Source of the DNA: CG1-02-35-72 sp045046885
GTDB lineage: Bacteria > Bacteroidota > Bacteroidia > Flavobacteriales > Flavobacteriaceae
Direction: 5' to 3'
NCBI GenBank assembly: GCA_045046885.1
Contig: JASFYX010000037.1
Span: forward strand, 1 to 64,000
DNA: 64,000 nucleotides
Both the position numbers and the translations under genes were made by a program. This document shows positions 33,465 to 42,244 of the stretch, in pieces. Positions within the stretch are counted from its first letter, which is position 1. Each line of letters begins with the position of its first letter. The notes beneath the pieces are model-generated. The model was given only the letters and a program-made list of their open reading frames with translations. It searched no databases and was not told the DNA's origin.

Positions 33465-34866
33465 AACTTACTGCTTTTTGTAGCATAAATTGATAAGCCT
33501 CGTCGTAGTCGTTTTTAATAGTACCCTCTAAAATAGCTTCTTTTATAGCTTCTTTTAAAATGCCAATTTCTCTACACGGTCTCAAATTAAAAGTCTCCAT
33601 AATAAGTTCTCCTGAAATTGGAGGTTGAAAATTACGCACATGGTCGCGCGCTTCTACATCGGCAATTTTCTGACGGACAATTTTAAAATTGTTTATGTAT
33701 TTTTTAAAACGCTTGGGATTTTTGGTAGTAATATCGGCTTCGCAATGCAACATTAAATCTTCTAAGTCGTCACCGGCATCAAATATAAGACGGCGTACAG
33801 CTGAATCGGTTACCTCTTCGGCAATTACAACCGGACGCGAGCTCATCGCCACAATCTTCTGAACATATTTTAACTTGTCATTCAGTGGCATTTTAAGACG
33901 CTTAAATATTTTGTACACCATTTTAGAACCTTTAAATTCGTGTCCATGGAAAGTCCATCCTAGTTTTTTATCAAATCTTTTGGTTGGGGCTTTACCGATA
34001 TCGTGCAAAAGTGCAGCCCAACGTAGCCACAAATTATCAGAAACTTTAGCCATATTATCTACCACTTGCAAAGTATGGTAAAAATTGTCTTTATGAGTTT
34101 GCCCGGCTTCTTCTTCTACTCCTTTTAAGGCAATGAGCTCGGGTAAAATCTGTTTTAAAAGATTTGTATTTTCCAAGAGTTTAAAACCAATTGACGGTTT
34201 ATCAGACAATAATATTTTATGCAATTCTTCTACAATACGTTCTCTGGTAATAATTGACAACCTATCGGCATTAGCGGTAATGGCTTTAAGCGATATGTCT
34301 TCTATTTTAAAACCTAATTGTGTGGCAAATCTAATAGCTCTCATCATCCGTAAAGGGTCGTCTGAGTAAGTAATATCGGGATTTAAAGGTGTTTTTATGA
34401 CACCTGATTTTAAGTCGGATACACCGTCAAACGGATCTAGCAAATCGCCATAATTGTTATTATTCAAACTTATGGCCAAGGCATTTATGGTAAAATCGCG
34501 CCTGTTTTGATCGTCTTGTAAAGTCCCGACAGACACTTCGGGGTTGCGACTTTCCTCGGCATAAGATTCTTTACGCGCCCCTACAAACTCTATATCCAAA
34601 TTGTTAAAACGCAACATCGCTGTGCCGTAGGTTTTAAAAATCTGTACTTTGGGTTTGTTGGGTAATAAATTAGCGACTTCTTTAGCCAAGGCAATGCCAC
34701 TTCCTACACAAACAATATCTATATCTTTAGCAACCTTATCGCGTTTAAGCAAAAAATCGCGTACAAATCCGCCAATAACATAAGTTTCAAACTGCAATTT
34801 TGTAGCAGCTTGAAAAATGTAATTAAAAATATCTGCCGTAATAGCTTCTTTAAAATTGGTTTGCAT
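33448..34866 (-). CDS. cca: CCA tRNA nucleotidyltransferase with HD domain
   Basis: 472 residues. The class-II nucleotidyltransferase core is seen as VGGFVRDFLLKRDKVAKDID (with catalytic Asp pair), FVGARKESY, RRDFTINAL and DPLRMMRAIRFATQLG. A C-terminal HD domain follows (RWAALLHDIGKAP with His-Asp). It adds or repairs the 3' CCA end of tRNA; the HD part probably has phosphatase or phosphodiesterase activity. It is the last gene of the leftward run dapD-GT-GT-tsaC-cca, five bases from tsaC. Confidence 0.9.
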   Translation of the reverse strand: MQTNFKEAITADIFNYIFQAATKLQFETYVIGGFVRDFLLKRDKVAKDIDIVCVGSGIALAKEVANLLPNKPKVQIFKTYGTAMLRFNNLDIEFVGARKESYAEESRNPEVSVGTLQDDQNRRDFTINALAISLNNNNYGDLLDPFDGVSDLKSGVIKTPLNPDITYSDDPLRMMRAIRFATQLGFKIEDISLKAITANADRLSIITRERIVEELHKILLSDKPSIGFKLLENTNLLKQILPELIALKGVEEEAGQTHKDNFYHTLQVVDNMAKVSDNLWLRWAALLHDIGKAPTKRFDKKLGWTFHGHEFKGSKMVYKIFKRLKMPLNDKLKYVQKIVAMSSRPVVIAEEVTDSAVRRLIFDAGDDLEDLMLHCEADITTKNPKRFKKYINNFKIVRQKIADVEARDHVRNFQPPISGELIMETFNLRPCREIGILKEAIKEAILEGTIKNDYDEAYQFMLQKAVSLGLNK

Positions 34867-34871
34867 AAATT

Positions 34872-35432
34872 TTAATCTCTAATAATAGTCAGTTGCCCGT
34901 CAGTTTCTATTTTAACAATAGTTGAGGATTTATCGGCTTGTTTATCGCGTTGCAAATTTACCACATAATCAACGGCATCCAAAAGAGAAATATCAATTTC
35001 TTTAAAAGATTTTGGTGTGGGTTTACCACTTATATTAGCTGAAGTTGAGACAATAGGTTTGCCAAATTGTTTGATTAATTGGTAGCAAAAATCTTTTTTT
35101 ACAATGCGAATAGCCACCGTATTATCTGATGCAATAAGGTTTTGAGCCAAACCCATTGGATTGGTATAAATAACCGTTATTGGCTTTGTGAGCGTCATTA
35201 AAAAATCTAAAATAGCCCTTGGAATTCCGGGTATATACCGCTGTAACATGGCAAAACCATCGACTAAAACAACAAGACTTTTACTTTTTAAACGCTGTTT
35301 AATTTTATAAACCTCGGCAACAGCCTCCTCATTTGTAGCGTCACATCCCAAGCCCCAAACGGTATCGGTTGGGTAGATTATAGTACCGCCTTCTTTTAGG
35401 ATTTTTAAACTTTGTGTAATCTCTTCTTGCAT
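34872..35432 (-). CDS. L-threonylcarbamoyladenylate synthase (Sua5/YciO/YrdC family)
   Basis: 186 residues with the YrdC fold signatures IYPTDTVWGLGCDATNEEAV (19-38) and KQRLKSKSLVV, and the later VAIRI and STSANISGKPTP segments with the Ser-Thr-Ser-Ala-Asn anion-binding motif. It makes threonylcarbamoyl-AMP for t6A37 of ANN-decoding tRNAs. The short form without the Sua5 C-terminal domain is present. TsaC is the usual name, but YciO-type paralogs cannot be excluded. Three bases separate it from the glycosyltransferase gene. Confidence 0.86.
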   Translation of the reverse strand: MQEEITQSLKILKEGGTIIYPTDTVWGLGCDATNEEAVAEVYKIKQRLKSKSLVVLVDGFAMLQRYIPGIPRAILDFLMTLTKPITVIYTNPMGLAQNLIASDNTVAIRIVKKDFCYQLIKQFGKPIVSTSANISGKPTPKSFKEIDISLLDAVDYVVNLQRDKQADKSSTIVKIETDGQLTIIRD

Positions 35433-35435
35433 ATT

Positions 35436-36419
35436 TTAGGCTTTATAATTAACAGAGCGTTTGCTCAGCCATGCCTTTGTAAAAGGCAGACTAAAGTAAT
35501 ACAAATAAATTTCTTTAAACAATTTTCTGTGTAGTGGCGCTGATTTTATAAAGAAAAAAAGTACACCAAGTATGCCAAAAATTAATTTACTAAATAATTG
35601 CAGTTTCATTGAAATGAGTTGCATTAAAAAGCGATTTTTCCCTTTAAAATACTTGTGTATATAAACGTGTCTTGACTTGATAACTTCAGATTTCGTCAGT
35701 GCTTTAACACTGTAATTTATACGGCTACTACCTCCGTGATAATGTTTAATAGTAACATTTTGCAACATGGCTATTTTAGCACCCTTATCGGATAAACGTT
35801 TGCATAAATCTACATCTTCAAAACACATCCAATAATCGTCGCACCAACCGCCGACTTTCTCAAACCAAGTACGGCTTATAAAAACAACCGAGCCCGAAAT
35901 CCAATCGGGATAGACAATTTCTTTTGAAGTATTAAACTGTTTTTTTAATGAATTTTTATTTATTATACGATAAAATATCCTGAAAAATCCGAATAAGGTT
36001 CCCAATGACAAAAAGACTTTCTTATAATCGTGTAGGGCTCCTTTTTGGTTGACTTGCACACAAGACAAAGCCCCAATATCGGGGTTGATTTTTGCTGTTT
36101 TAAGCATTTTTTCTAAGGCCTCGGCATTAGCAATTGTATCGGGATTTAAAAACAACAAGTATTTACCGTTGGCTTTAGCAGCCCCAAAATTACAGGCATT
36201 TGCAAAACCATTGTTACCTGTGTTTTTGTAGAAATTGACACTTTTAAAGTCCGTTTGAAATTTTGAAAGATTTCCATCATCAGAACAATTATCTATAACA
36301 ATAATTTCAAAAGTAAAAGTAGATTCTGGTATGTCAATCAGTGATTTTAAGCAATCTCTTAAATAAGACCATCCCTTGTAATTAACAATAATTACCGATA
36401 TATCTATAGGTTTGGTCAT
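35436..36419 (-). CDS. Family-2 glycosyltransferase (rhamnosyltransferase-like)
   Basis: 327 residues with the GT-A core: SVIIVNYKGWSYLRDCLKSL, VIDNCSDDG, NTGNNGFANACNFG and the metal/sugar motif LLFLNPDT, then WISGSVVFISRTWFEKVGGW and DDYWMCFEDVDLCKRL as in WbbL-type rhamnosyltransferases. The C-terminal part is basic with an amphipathic helix (about 250-300) that may bind the membrane. It probably adds a sugar to LPS or capsule. Same operon as dapD and tsaC; the upstream glycosyltransferase gene ends six bases before. Confidence 0.83.
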   Translation of the reverse strand: MTKPIDISVIIVNYKGWSYLRDCLKSLIDIPESTFTFEIIVIDNCSDDGNLSKFQTDFKSVNFYKNTGNNGFANACNFGAAKANGKYLLFLNPDTIANAEALEKMLKTAKINPDIGALSCVQVNQKGALHDYKKVFLSLGTLFGFFRIFYRIINKNSLKKQFNTSKEIVYPDWISGSVVFISRTWFEKVGGWCDDYWMCFEDVDLCKRLSDKGAKIAMLQNVTIKHYHGGSSRINYSVKALTKSEVIKSRHVYIHKYFKGKNRFLMQLISMKLQLFSKLIFGILGVLFFFIKSAPLHRKLFKEIYLYYFSLPFTKAWLSKRSVNYKA

Positions 36420-36425
36420 AAAAAA

Positions 36426-37175
36426 TTAATCTCGGTTATGATTTAATAACCACAATTTTATATATCTCGAAAGGACGCCATAAGCCATAATTACTGACAC
36501 CATAAAACCAGGGAAACCATCAAAAACACCGCCCTTTATAAAGTAGTGAATAATAAATCTTACAGGGGGCTTAATGAGTAAATGAAAAGCATTAACAGAT
36601 CTGCCTTTATCGTATAAAACTTGCGCTTTTATACCCGCATAGCGGTTGAGTTTTTCAATAAAATGATTGTAGTTTCTATAAGTATAATGCTCTAGTTTGT
36701 TGTTTAAAAAGCTTACCTCGCCATTGGCTTTAATACGTTCGTGGACTTTCTTACCGTTGTATTGACACTTGTCTTTTCTAAAAAGACGAATGACTTTATC
36801 GTGCTGATAGCCACTGTATTTTAGTTTTTTACCTGCAAAATAAAAGGTTCTAAACACGTAGAAACCCACAAAATCATTCGGGTTTTTAGCCGCTTCTATA
36901 ATCTCTTTTTTTAATTTGGGTGTAACGCGCTCATCAGCATCTAAAACATAAATCCAATTGTGTTTAGCTTTTTCAATAGCATAATTTTTCTGACTTGAAT
37001 AATCGTCAAATTCACGCATTATTAAGTTTACATTGTGCTTTTTGGCTAAAGAAACTGTATTATCTGAACTGTAAGAATCAATCACAATAATTTCATCGGC
37101 AAAATCGACCGATTTTATGGCTTGCTCTATATTAATTTCTTCGTTAAGCGTTGGAATTATAGCAGTTATCTTCAT
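36426..37175 (-). CDS. Family-2 glycosyltransferase (WaaE/KdtX-like)
   Basis: 249 residues with AIIPTLNEEINIEQAIKSVD, VIDSYSSDNT, the metal motif VLDADERV and KVHERIKANGEVSFL, typical of the LPS-core glucosyltransferases of the WaaE/KdtX group. It has no clear membrane helix but a hydrophobic amphipathic stretch near 205-235. Role probably in LPS core or outer polysaccharide. Its ATG shares one base with the dapD stop (TAATG arrangement), so it is translated from the same message. Confidence 0.82.
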   Translation of the reverse strand: MKITAIIPTLNEEINIEQAIKSVDFADEIIVIDSYSSDNTVSLAKKHNVNLIMREFDDYSSQKNYAIEKAKHNWIYVLDADERVTPKLKKEIIEAAKNPNDFVGFYVFRTFYFAGKKLKYSGYQHDKVIRLFRKDKCQYNGKKVHERIKANGEVSFLNNKLEHYTYRNYNHFIEKLNRYAGIKAQVLYDKGRSVNAFHLLIKPPVRFIIHYFIKGGVFDGFPGFMVSVIMAYGVLSRYIKLWLLNHNRD

Positions 37176-37990
37176 TAAACAGCAACATTATATTCGCGTA
37201 AAGCATTATTTAAAGAGGTTTTTTTATTGGTACTTTCTTTACGTTTACCTATTATAAGAGCACAAGGTACTTGAAATTTTCCAGCTGGGAAATCTTTGGT
37301 ATAACTACCCGGAATCACAACCGACCTTGCAGGTACAAGCCCCTTCATTTCTAAAGGCTTATCTCCTGTTACATCAATAATTTTTGTAGAGCCTGTCAAC
37401 ACAACATTCGCCCCTAAAACAGCCTCAGATTCAACGCGAACACCTTCAACCACAATACATCGTGATCCTATAAAAGCATTGTCTTCTATAATAACCGGTG
37501 CCACTTGCAAAGGCTCTAAAACGCCCCCAATACCTACGCCACCACTTAAATGTACATTGGCACCTATTTGGGCACAGCTCCCTACAGTTGCCCAAGTATC
37601 TACCATCGTTCCAGAAGAAATGTAAGCACCAATATTTACGTAACTCGGCATCAAAATAACACCTGCAGAAATATAACTGCCATAACGCGCCACGGCATGC
37701 GGTACTACGCGAATACCTTTTTCTTTGTACCCTTTTTTTAACGGAATCTTATCGTGATATTCAAAAATACCTGCTTCTAAAACTTCCATCTTTTGAATGG
37801 GGAAATATAAAACTACAGCTTTTTTTACCCATTCATTTACCTGCCAACCATTATCTGTAGGTGAGGCTACTCGTAAAGTCCCTTCGTCTAATTTGGCAAT
37901 AACACTTCTAATAGCTTCTTGTGTAGTAGTGTCACTTAACAGACTACGATCATCCCAAGCATTTTCGATCTTCTTTTTTAATATATCCAT
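37175..37990 (-). CDS. dapD: 2,3,4,5-tetrahydropyridine-2,6-dicarboxylate N-succinyltransferase
   Basis: 271 residues. A helical N-terminal domain is followed by the left-handed beta-helix of hexapeptide transferases (VNIGAYISSGTMVDTWATVG, CAQIGANVHLSGGVGIGG, EDNAFIGSRCIVVEGV, EAVLGANVVLTGSTKI). It adds succinyl to tetrahydrodipicolinate on the route to meso-diaminopimelate and lysine, hence to peptidoglycan. Its position at the head of an operon with two glycosyltransferases, tsaC and cca is lineage-typical. The promoter should lie between it and the ruvX gene. Confidence 0.94.
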   Translation of the reverse strand: MDILKKKIENAWDDRSLLSDTTTQEAIRSVIAKLDEGTLRVASPTDNGWQVNEWVKKAVVLYFPIQKMEVLEAGIFEYHDKIPLKKGYKEKGIRVVPHAVARYGSYISAGVILMPSYVNIGAYISSGTMVDTWATVGSCAQIGANVHLSGGVGIGGVLEPLQVAPVIIEDNAFIGSRCIVVEGVRVESEAVLGANVVLTGSTKIIDVTGDKPLEMKGLVPARSVVIPGSYTKDFPAGKFQVPCALIIGKRKESTNKKTSLNNALREYNVAV

Positions 37991-38058
37991 AGATGAGCAA
38001 ATATAAATAGGTCTTTTAAAATATCTTACATAATTCTTTATTTTTAATGCATAAACCG

Positions 38059-38066
38059 TAATTTTG
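38059..38066 (+). promoter_or_regulatory. Predicted -7 element of the ruvX operon
   Basis: TAATTTTG matches TAnnTTTG, 16 bases before the ruvX ATG. No good upstream TTG element is seen. Confidence 0.4.
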
Positions 38067-38082
38067 TCCCGATTTTAAAACT

Positions 38083-38499
38083 ATGGCGCGTATTTTAGCA
38101 ATAGATTATGGTAAAAAGAGGACAGGTATTGCAGTAACCGACGCGTTACAAATAATTGCCTCTGGTCTTACTACTGTTGCTACACCTAAATTGCTGAACT
38201 TTTTAAAAGATTATATAAAAAAAGAAAGTGTCGACTTAATTTTGGTGGGCAAACCTGTTCAAATGAATAATAAACCATCTGAAAGTGAGGCTTTAATTCA
38301 GCCTTTTTTAACACAACTTAAAAAAGAATTGGGTGCTATTCCGTTAAAAAGAGTAGACGAGCGTTTTACCTCAAAAATGGCCTTTCAAACAATGATAGAT
38401 AGCGGCTTAAAGAAAAAACAACGTCAAAACAAAGCACTGGTCGATGAAATTAGTGCAACCATTATTTTACAATCCTACTTATATTCGCAAAATAAATAA
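38083..38499 (+). CDS. ruvX: Holliday junction resolvase-like protein YqgF/RuvX
   Basis: 138 residues, RNase H-like fold: ILAIDYGKKRTGIAVTD (4-20) holds the first catalytic Asp, DLILVGKPVQMN the second strand, and VDERFTSKMAFQTM near 88 the conserved Asp-Glu-Arg region, with NKALVDEISATIILQ after it. RuvX/YqgF takes part in 16S rRNA 5' maturation and is proposed as a Holliday junction resolvase. It is the first gene of a six-gene rightward operon with def (6 bases apart). Confidence 0.93.
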   Translation: MARILAIDYGKKRTGIAVTDALQIIASGLTTVATPKLLNFLKDYIKKESVDLILVGKPVQMNNKPSESEALIQPFLTQLKKELGAIPLKRVDERFTSKMAFQTMIDSGLKKKQRQNKALVDEISATIILQSYLYSQNK

Positions 38500-38505
38500 C
38501 ATTAT

Positions 38506-39093
38506 ATGAATTTACCTATTATAGCCTACGGCGATAAAGTTCTGAGAAAAGTTGGCGTTACAATATCTAAAGATTATGACGGTTTAGAGCAACTCATCGA
38601 AGATATGAAAGAGACGATGTACAATGCTTTTGGTGTAGGATTAGCTGCGCCACAAATTGGCCGAGCCATCCGCTTATTTATTATAGATACAACCCCATTT
38701 GCAGAAGATGATGAGCTTAATGATGACGAAAGAGCTTTTTTAAAAACTTTTCAAAGAGTATTTATCAATGCTCAAATTCTAGAAGAAACTGGTGATGAGT
38801 GGACTTTTAACGAAGGTTGTTTAAGTATTCCTGATATTAGAGAAGATGTCATTAGACAAGATACCGTTACCATAAAATATCAGGACGAAAATTTTAAAGA
38901 GCACAAAGAAACTTTAACAGGATTGGCAGCACGCGTTGTCCAGCATGAATACGATCATATTGAAGGTATTTTGTTCACAGATAAAGTGTCATCTTTAAAA
39001 AAACGCCTCCTAAAAAAGAAATTAGAAAACATCAGTAAAGGGAAAATAGATGTTGATTATAAAATGCGTTTCCCAAATTTAAAAAAGAAATAA
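38506..39093 (+). CDS. def: Peptide deformylase
   Basis: 195 residues. All three motifs are present: GVGLAAPQIG (43-52), EGCLS (103-107, metal Cys105) and HEYDH (147-151, two metal His and catalytic Glu148). It removes the formyl group from new proteins. It lies between ruvX and the DUF5606 gene with 2-6 base gaps. The C-terminal basic tail is usual in Bacteroidota. Confidence 0.96.
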   Translation: MNLPIIAYGDKVLRKVGVTISKDYDGLEQLIEDMKETMYNAFGVGLAAPQIGRAIRLFIIDTTPFAEDDELNDDERAFLKTFQRVFINAQILEETGDEWTFNEGCLSIPDIREDVIRQDTVTIKYQDENFKEHKETLTGLAARVVQHEYDHIEGILFTDKVSSLKKRLLKKKLENISKGKIDVDYKMRFPNLKKK

Positions 39094-39095
39094 AA

Positions 39096-39527
39096 ATGAC
39101 ATTAGATAAAATAATTGCTGTAGCTGGTAAACCCGGTCTTTTTAAAGTATTATCTCAAGCTAAAGGCCGTCTCATTGTCGAGTCCTTAACAGATAAAAAA
39201 CGCTTACCAATTGGCGCTACGCAAACCATAAATGCATTGCAAGAAATAGCCATCTATACTTATGAAGAAGAAGTGCCTTTAAGAGAAGTTTTTGTAACTA
39301 TTTACGAAAAAGAGAACGGTAAAACAGCTATAAATCCCAATGATAATAGTGCTGTTTTAACCAAGTATTTTAAAGAGATTCTACCAAACTTTGACGATGA
39401 ACGTGTTTATACATCAAACATAAAAAAATTGCTCAAATGGTATAACGAGTTAGTCGCAGTAAATTTCGATTTCGAAAATCTAAGCAAAGAAATAGCCGAT
39501 TCTAAAAAGGACGCTTCTGAAGATTAA
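39096..39527 (+). CDS. DUF5606 family protein
   Basis: 143 residues, typical of DUF5606 in Flavobacteriia: it opens with LDKIIAVAGKPGLFKVLSQA and ends in a charged tail. The first 60 residues resemble a small beta-barrel, the rest helices with NDNSAVLTKYFKEILP. It has no recognised catalytic motif. Two bases follow the def stop. It is conserved between def and mazG in this lineage, which suggests a role in translation or nucleotide housekeeping, but this is not shown. Confidence 0.8.
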   Translation: MTLDKIIAVAGKPGLFKVLSQAKGRLIVESLTDKKRLPIGATQTINALQEIAIYTYEEEVPLREVFVTIYEKENGKTAINPNDNSAVLTKYFKEILPNFDDERVYTSNIKKLLKWYNELVAVNFDFENLSKEIADSKKDASED

Positions 39528-39533
39528 GAAAAT

Positions 39534-40307
39534 ATGAGTGAAAAAAACGCCACCGAAGCCTTTGAACGTCTTTTAGTTATAATGGACGAATTACGCGAAC
39601 AATGTCCGTGGGACAAATCGCAAACTTTTGAAAGCTTGCGTGCATTGACCATAGAAGAAACCTACGAATTGGCCGATGCCGTTTTAGACAAAGATCTTCC
39701 CAACATTAAAAAAGAATTAGGCGATTTGCTCTTGCACATTGTATTTTACGCCAAAATTGGTTCAGAAACAAATGATTTTGATATGGCTGACGTGATAAAC
39801 AGCATCTGTGAAAAACTCATTTTTAGACATCCGCATATTTATAGTGATGTAAAAGTTACTGATGCCGAAGAAGTTGAAAGAAACTGGGAAAAGTTAAAAT
39901 TAAAAGAAGGTAAAACATCCGTTTTACAAGGTGTCCCTAAAGGATTACCTGCTTTGGTTAAAGCCTTTAGAATTCAAGAAAAAGTATCGGGCGTTGGATT
40001 TGATTGGGATAATACCACTCAGGTTTTCGATAAAGTCAAAGAAGAATTAGGCGAATTACAGACAGAAATAAATGCCAATAATCACGATAAAATAGAAGCC
40101 GAATTTGGCGATGTGCTTTTTTCGCTCGTCAATTACGCACGTTTTTTAAATATCAATCCCGAGAATGCTTTAGAACGTACCAATAAAAAATTCATTAAAC
40201 GCTTTAAATATATAGAAGCCGAAGCTAAAAAAAATCAGAAACCTTTAAACAAAATGACTTTAGAAGAGTTAAACGTTTTTTGGGAATCTGCTAAAAAATT
40301 AGACTAA
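39534..40307 (+). CDS. mazG: Nucleoside triphosphate pyrophosphohydrolase
   Basis: 257 residues with the two MazG-type helical domains. The first has CPWDKSQTFESLRALTIEE, KKELGDLLLHIVFYAKI; the second DWDNTTQVFDKVKEELGELQ and EAEFGDVLFSLVNYARFL, each with an ExxE-(12-28)-ExxD metal pattern. It hydrolyses all canonical NTPs to NMP and PPi, removing damaged nucleotides. It is unlinked to mazEF here. Six bases after the DUF5606 stop. Confidence 0.93.
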   Translation: MSEKNATEAFERLLVIMDELREQCPWDKSQTFESLRALTIEETYELADAVLDKDLPNIKKELGDLLLHIVFYAKIGSETNDFDMADVINSICEKLIFRHPHIYSDVKVTDAEEVERNWEKLKLKEGKTSVLQGVPKGLPALVKAFRIQEKVSGVGFDWDNTTQVFDKVKEELGELQTEINANNHDKIEAEFGDVLFSLVNYARFLNINPENALERTNKKFIKRFKYIEAEAKKNQKPLNKMTLEELNVFWESAKKLD

Positions 40308-40325
40308 ACTCTAAATAGTAATGCT

Positions 40326-41420
40326 ATGCAAATAAAAGATATTACCGATTATTTAGAAAAACTCGCTCCTTTAAATTTGGCAGAAGATTTTGATAATGTA
40401 GGGCTGTTAGTGGGCTCATATCAAACAAAAATTACAGGTGTTTTAGTTACCTTAGACACTTTAGAATCTGTTGTTGAAGAGGCTATTGCTAAAAAATGTA
40501 ATCTTATTATAAGCTTCCATCCTATTATATTTAACGGTCTTAAAAAAATAAACGACACGTCATACGTTGAACGTGTTGTAACAAAATCTATTAAAAACGA
40601 TATTGCCATTTACAGCATGCATACGGCTTTAGACAATGTTATTGAAGGCGTTTCGGGTAAAATGGCCACCATTTTGGGATTAAAAAATTGTCAAATTCTA
40701 ATACCAAAAACCAATACAATAAAAAAATTAACAACTTACGTACCGATAAAAGATGCTGATAAAGTCCGCACAGCATTATTTGACGCTTCTGCTGGAAATA
40801 TTGGCAATTATGACAATTGTAGTTTTAATGTAGATGGCAAAGGAACTTTTAAAGGTAATGAAAATGCACATCCTACAATTGGTGTAAAAGGACAATTACA
40901 CACAGAAAACGAAACGCAAATAAATATTACTTTTCAATCGCATTTAGAAGCAAATATCATAAAAACGCTATTTGAGGTCCATCCATATGAAGAAGTTGCT
41001 TACGAAATTACAGGTTTACACAATAAAAATCAGAAAATCGGGATGGGTGTAATGGGCACTTTAGAAGCTCCTATAAAAGCTTCAGAATTTTTAAAAATTA
41101 TCGCAAAAAAATTCAATGCAAAAGGCATTAGACACTCTAAAATATCAGGCAAAAATATTTCTAAAGTCGCTGCTTTAGGGGGTTCAGGGAGTTTTGCTAT
41201 AGAGGCTGCTAAAAGTGCTAAAGCAGATGTTTATATAACAGCCGATTTAAAATATCACGACTTTTTTAAAGCAGAAAACGAGTTACTTTTAATTGATATT
41301 GGTCATTTTGAAAGTGAGCAGTTTACAAAAAATTTAATTGTAGATTATCTTACAAAAAAATTCCGTAATTTTGCAATCGTTTTATCAGAAATAAATACAA
41401 ATCCTATCACCTATTTTTAG
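40326..41420 (+). CDS. Nif3-like dinuclear metal centre protein
   Basis: 364 residues. The Nif3/YbgI fold has metal ligands in FHPIIFNGL (about 62-70), MHTALDNV (about 99-106) and near the end (ADLKYHDFFKAE and DIGHFESEQF). An inserted CutA-like domain lies in the middle (about 130-230), as in long Nif3 homologues. The family has been linked to GTP cyclohydrolase-type metal chemistry, but its true role is open. It lies in the ruvX-def-mazG operon, 18 bases after mazG. Confidence 0.87.
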   Translation: MQIKDITDYLEKLAPLNLAEDFDNVGLLVGSYQTKITGVLVTLDTLESVVEEAIAKKCNLIISFHPIIFNGLKKINDTSYVERVVTKSIKNDIAIYSMHTALDNVIEGVSGKMATILGLKNCQILIPKTNTIKKLTTYVPIKDADKVRTALFDASAGNIGNYDNCSFNVDGKGTFKGNENAHPTIGVKGQLHTENETQINITFQSHLEANIIKTLFEVHPYEEVAYEITGLHNKNQKIGMGVMGTLEAPIKASEFLKIIAKKFNAKGIRHSKISGKNISKVAALGGSGSFAIEAAKSAKADVYITADLKYHDFFKAENELLLIDIGHFESEQFTKNLIVDYLTKKFRNFAIVLSEINTNPITYF

Positions 41421-41422
41421 TT

Positions 41423-42196
41423 ATGGCAAAAAGCAAAGAAGTAACGGTTGAAGAAAAATTAAGAGCCCTTTACGATTTACAATTAATTGACTCAAGAATT
41501 GACGAAATTAGAAACGTTCGTGGCGAACTTCCGTTAGAAGTTAGAGACTTAGAAGATGAAATTGCAGGTTTAAACAAACGCTTATCTAATTTAAATAGCG
41601 ATGTTGAAAATCTTGATATTGAGATTTCTAACAAAAAAATAGCCATTGAAGAAGCAAACACTTTAATGAGCAAGTACGAAGAACAACAAAAAAATGTGCG
41701 CAATAACCGTGAATTTGATTCTTTATCTAAAGAAATTGAATTCCAAACTTTAGAAATTCAATTATGCGAAAAACGCATAAATGAATTTGGTGCTAAAATT
41801 GAGCACAAAAAAGAAATTATTACTGAAACAGAAGAGAAATTAGCTGAACGCAACACACATCTTGGACATAAAAAATCTGAATTGGATGCCATAATTGCAG
41901 AAACTGATAAAGAAGAAAGTTTATTACTTTCTAAATCTGAAGAATTTGGTACATTAATAGACGAACGTTTATTAAAAGCATATAACCGCATTCGCTCTAG
42001 TGTACGCAATGGTTTAGCTGTTGTATCTATAGATCGTGGTGCATCTGGAGGATCATTTTTTACAATTCCTCCACAACGTCAAGTTGAAATTTCTAGACGC
42101 AAAAAAGTAATTACAGACGAGCACAGTGGCCGCATTTTAGTTGATGCCGCTTTAGCCGAAGAAGAAAAAGCTAAAATAGAAGGTTTATTAGCCTAA
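41423..42196 (+). CDS. Coiled-coil protein of the C4 zinc-ribbon family, zinc ligands lost
   Basis: 257 residues. Residues 10-190 are an antiparallel coiled coil; the tail (200-245) keeps the family sequence around IPPQRQVEI and GRILVD, but all four zinc-binding Cys are replaced: RGASGGSF (205-212) where CxxC is usual, and DEHSGRIL (232-239) where CxxCG is usual. The protein therefore cannot bind zinc there. It follows the Nif3-like gene by two bases, as in many bacteria, where the pair is conserved (often next to RNase HI or tsaD). An intrinsic terminator follows. Confidence 0.88.
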   Translation: MAKSKEVTVEEKLRALYDLQLIDSRIDEIRNVRGELPLEVRDLEDEIAGLNKRLSNLNSDVENLDIEISNKKIAIEEANTLMSKYEEQQKNVRNNREFDSLSKEIEFQTLEIQLCEKRINEFGAKIEHKKEIITETEEKLAERNTHLGHKKSELDAIIAETDKEESLLLSKSEEFGTLIDERLLKAYNRIRSSVRNGLAVVSIDRGASGGSFFTIPPQRQVEISRRKKVITDEHSGRILVDAALAEEEKAKIEGLLA

Positions 42197-42213
42197 ACTT
42201 TTTTACATAATCA

Positions 42214-42244
42214 TAAAAAAACCTCTTTAAAAAGAGGTTTTTTT
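42214..42244. terminator. Bidirectional intrinsic terminator
   Basis: AAAAAAACCTCTTT and AAAGAGGTTTTTTT form a perfect 14-bp stem with T-runs on either strand. It ends the ruvX operon and probably also the convergent membrane-protein gene at 42243. Confidence 0.85.

Noticed and set aside
39534..40307. MazG as part of a toxin-antitoxin locus
   Set aside because: No mazE or mazF neighbours; the gene lies in a housekeeping operon with def and ruvX.
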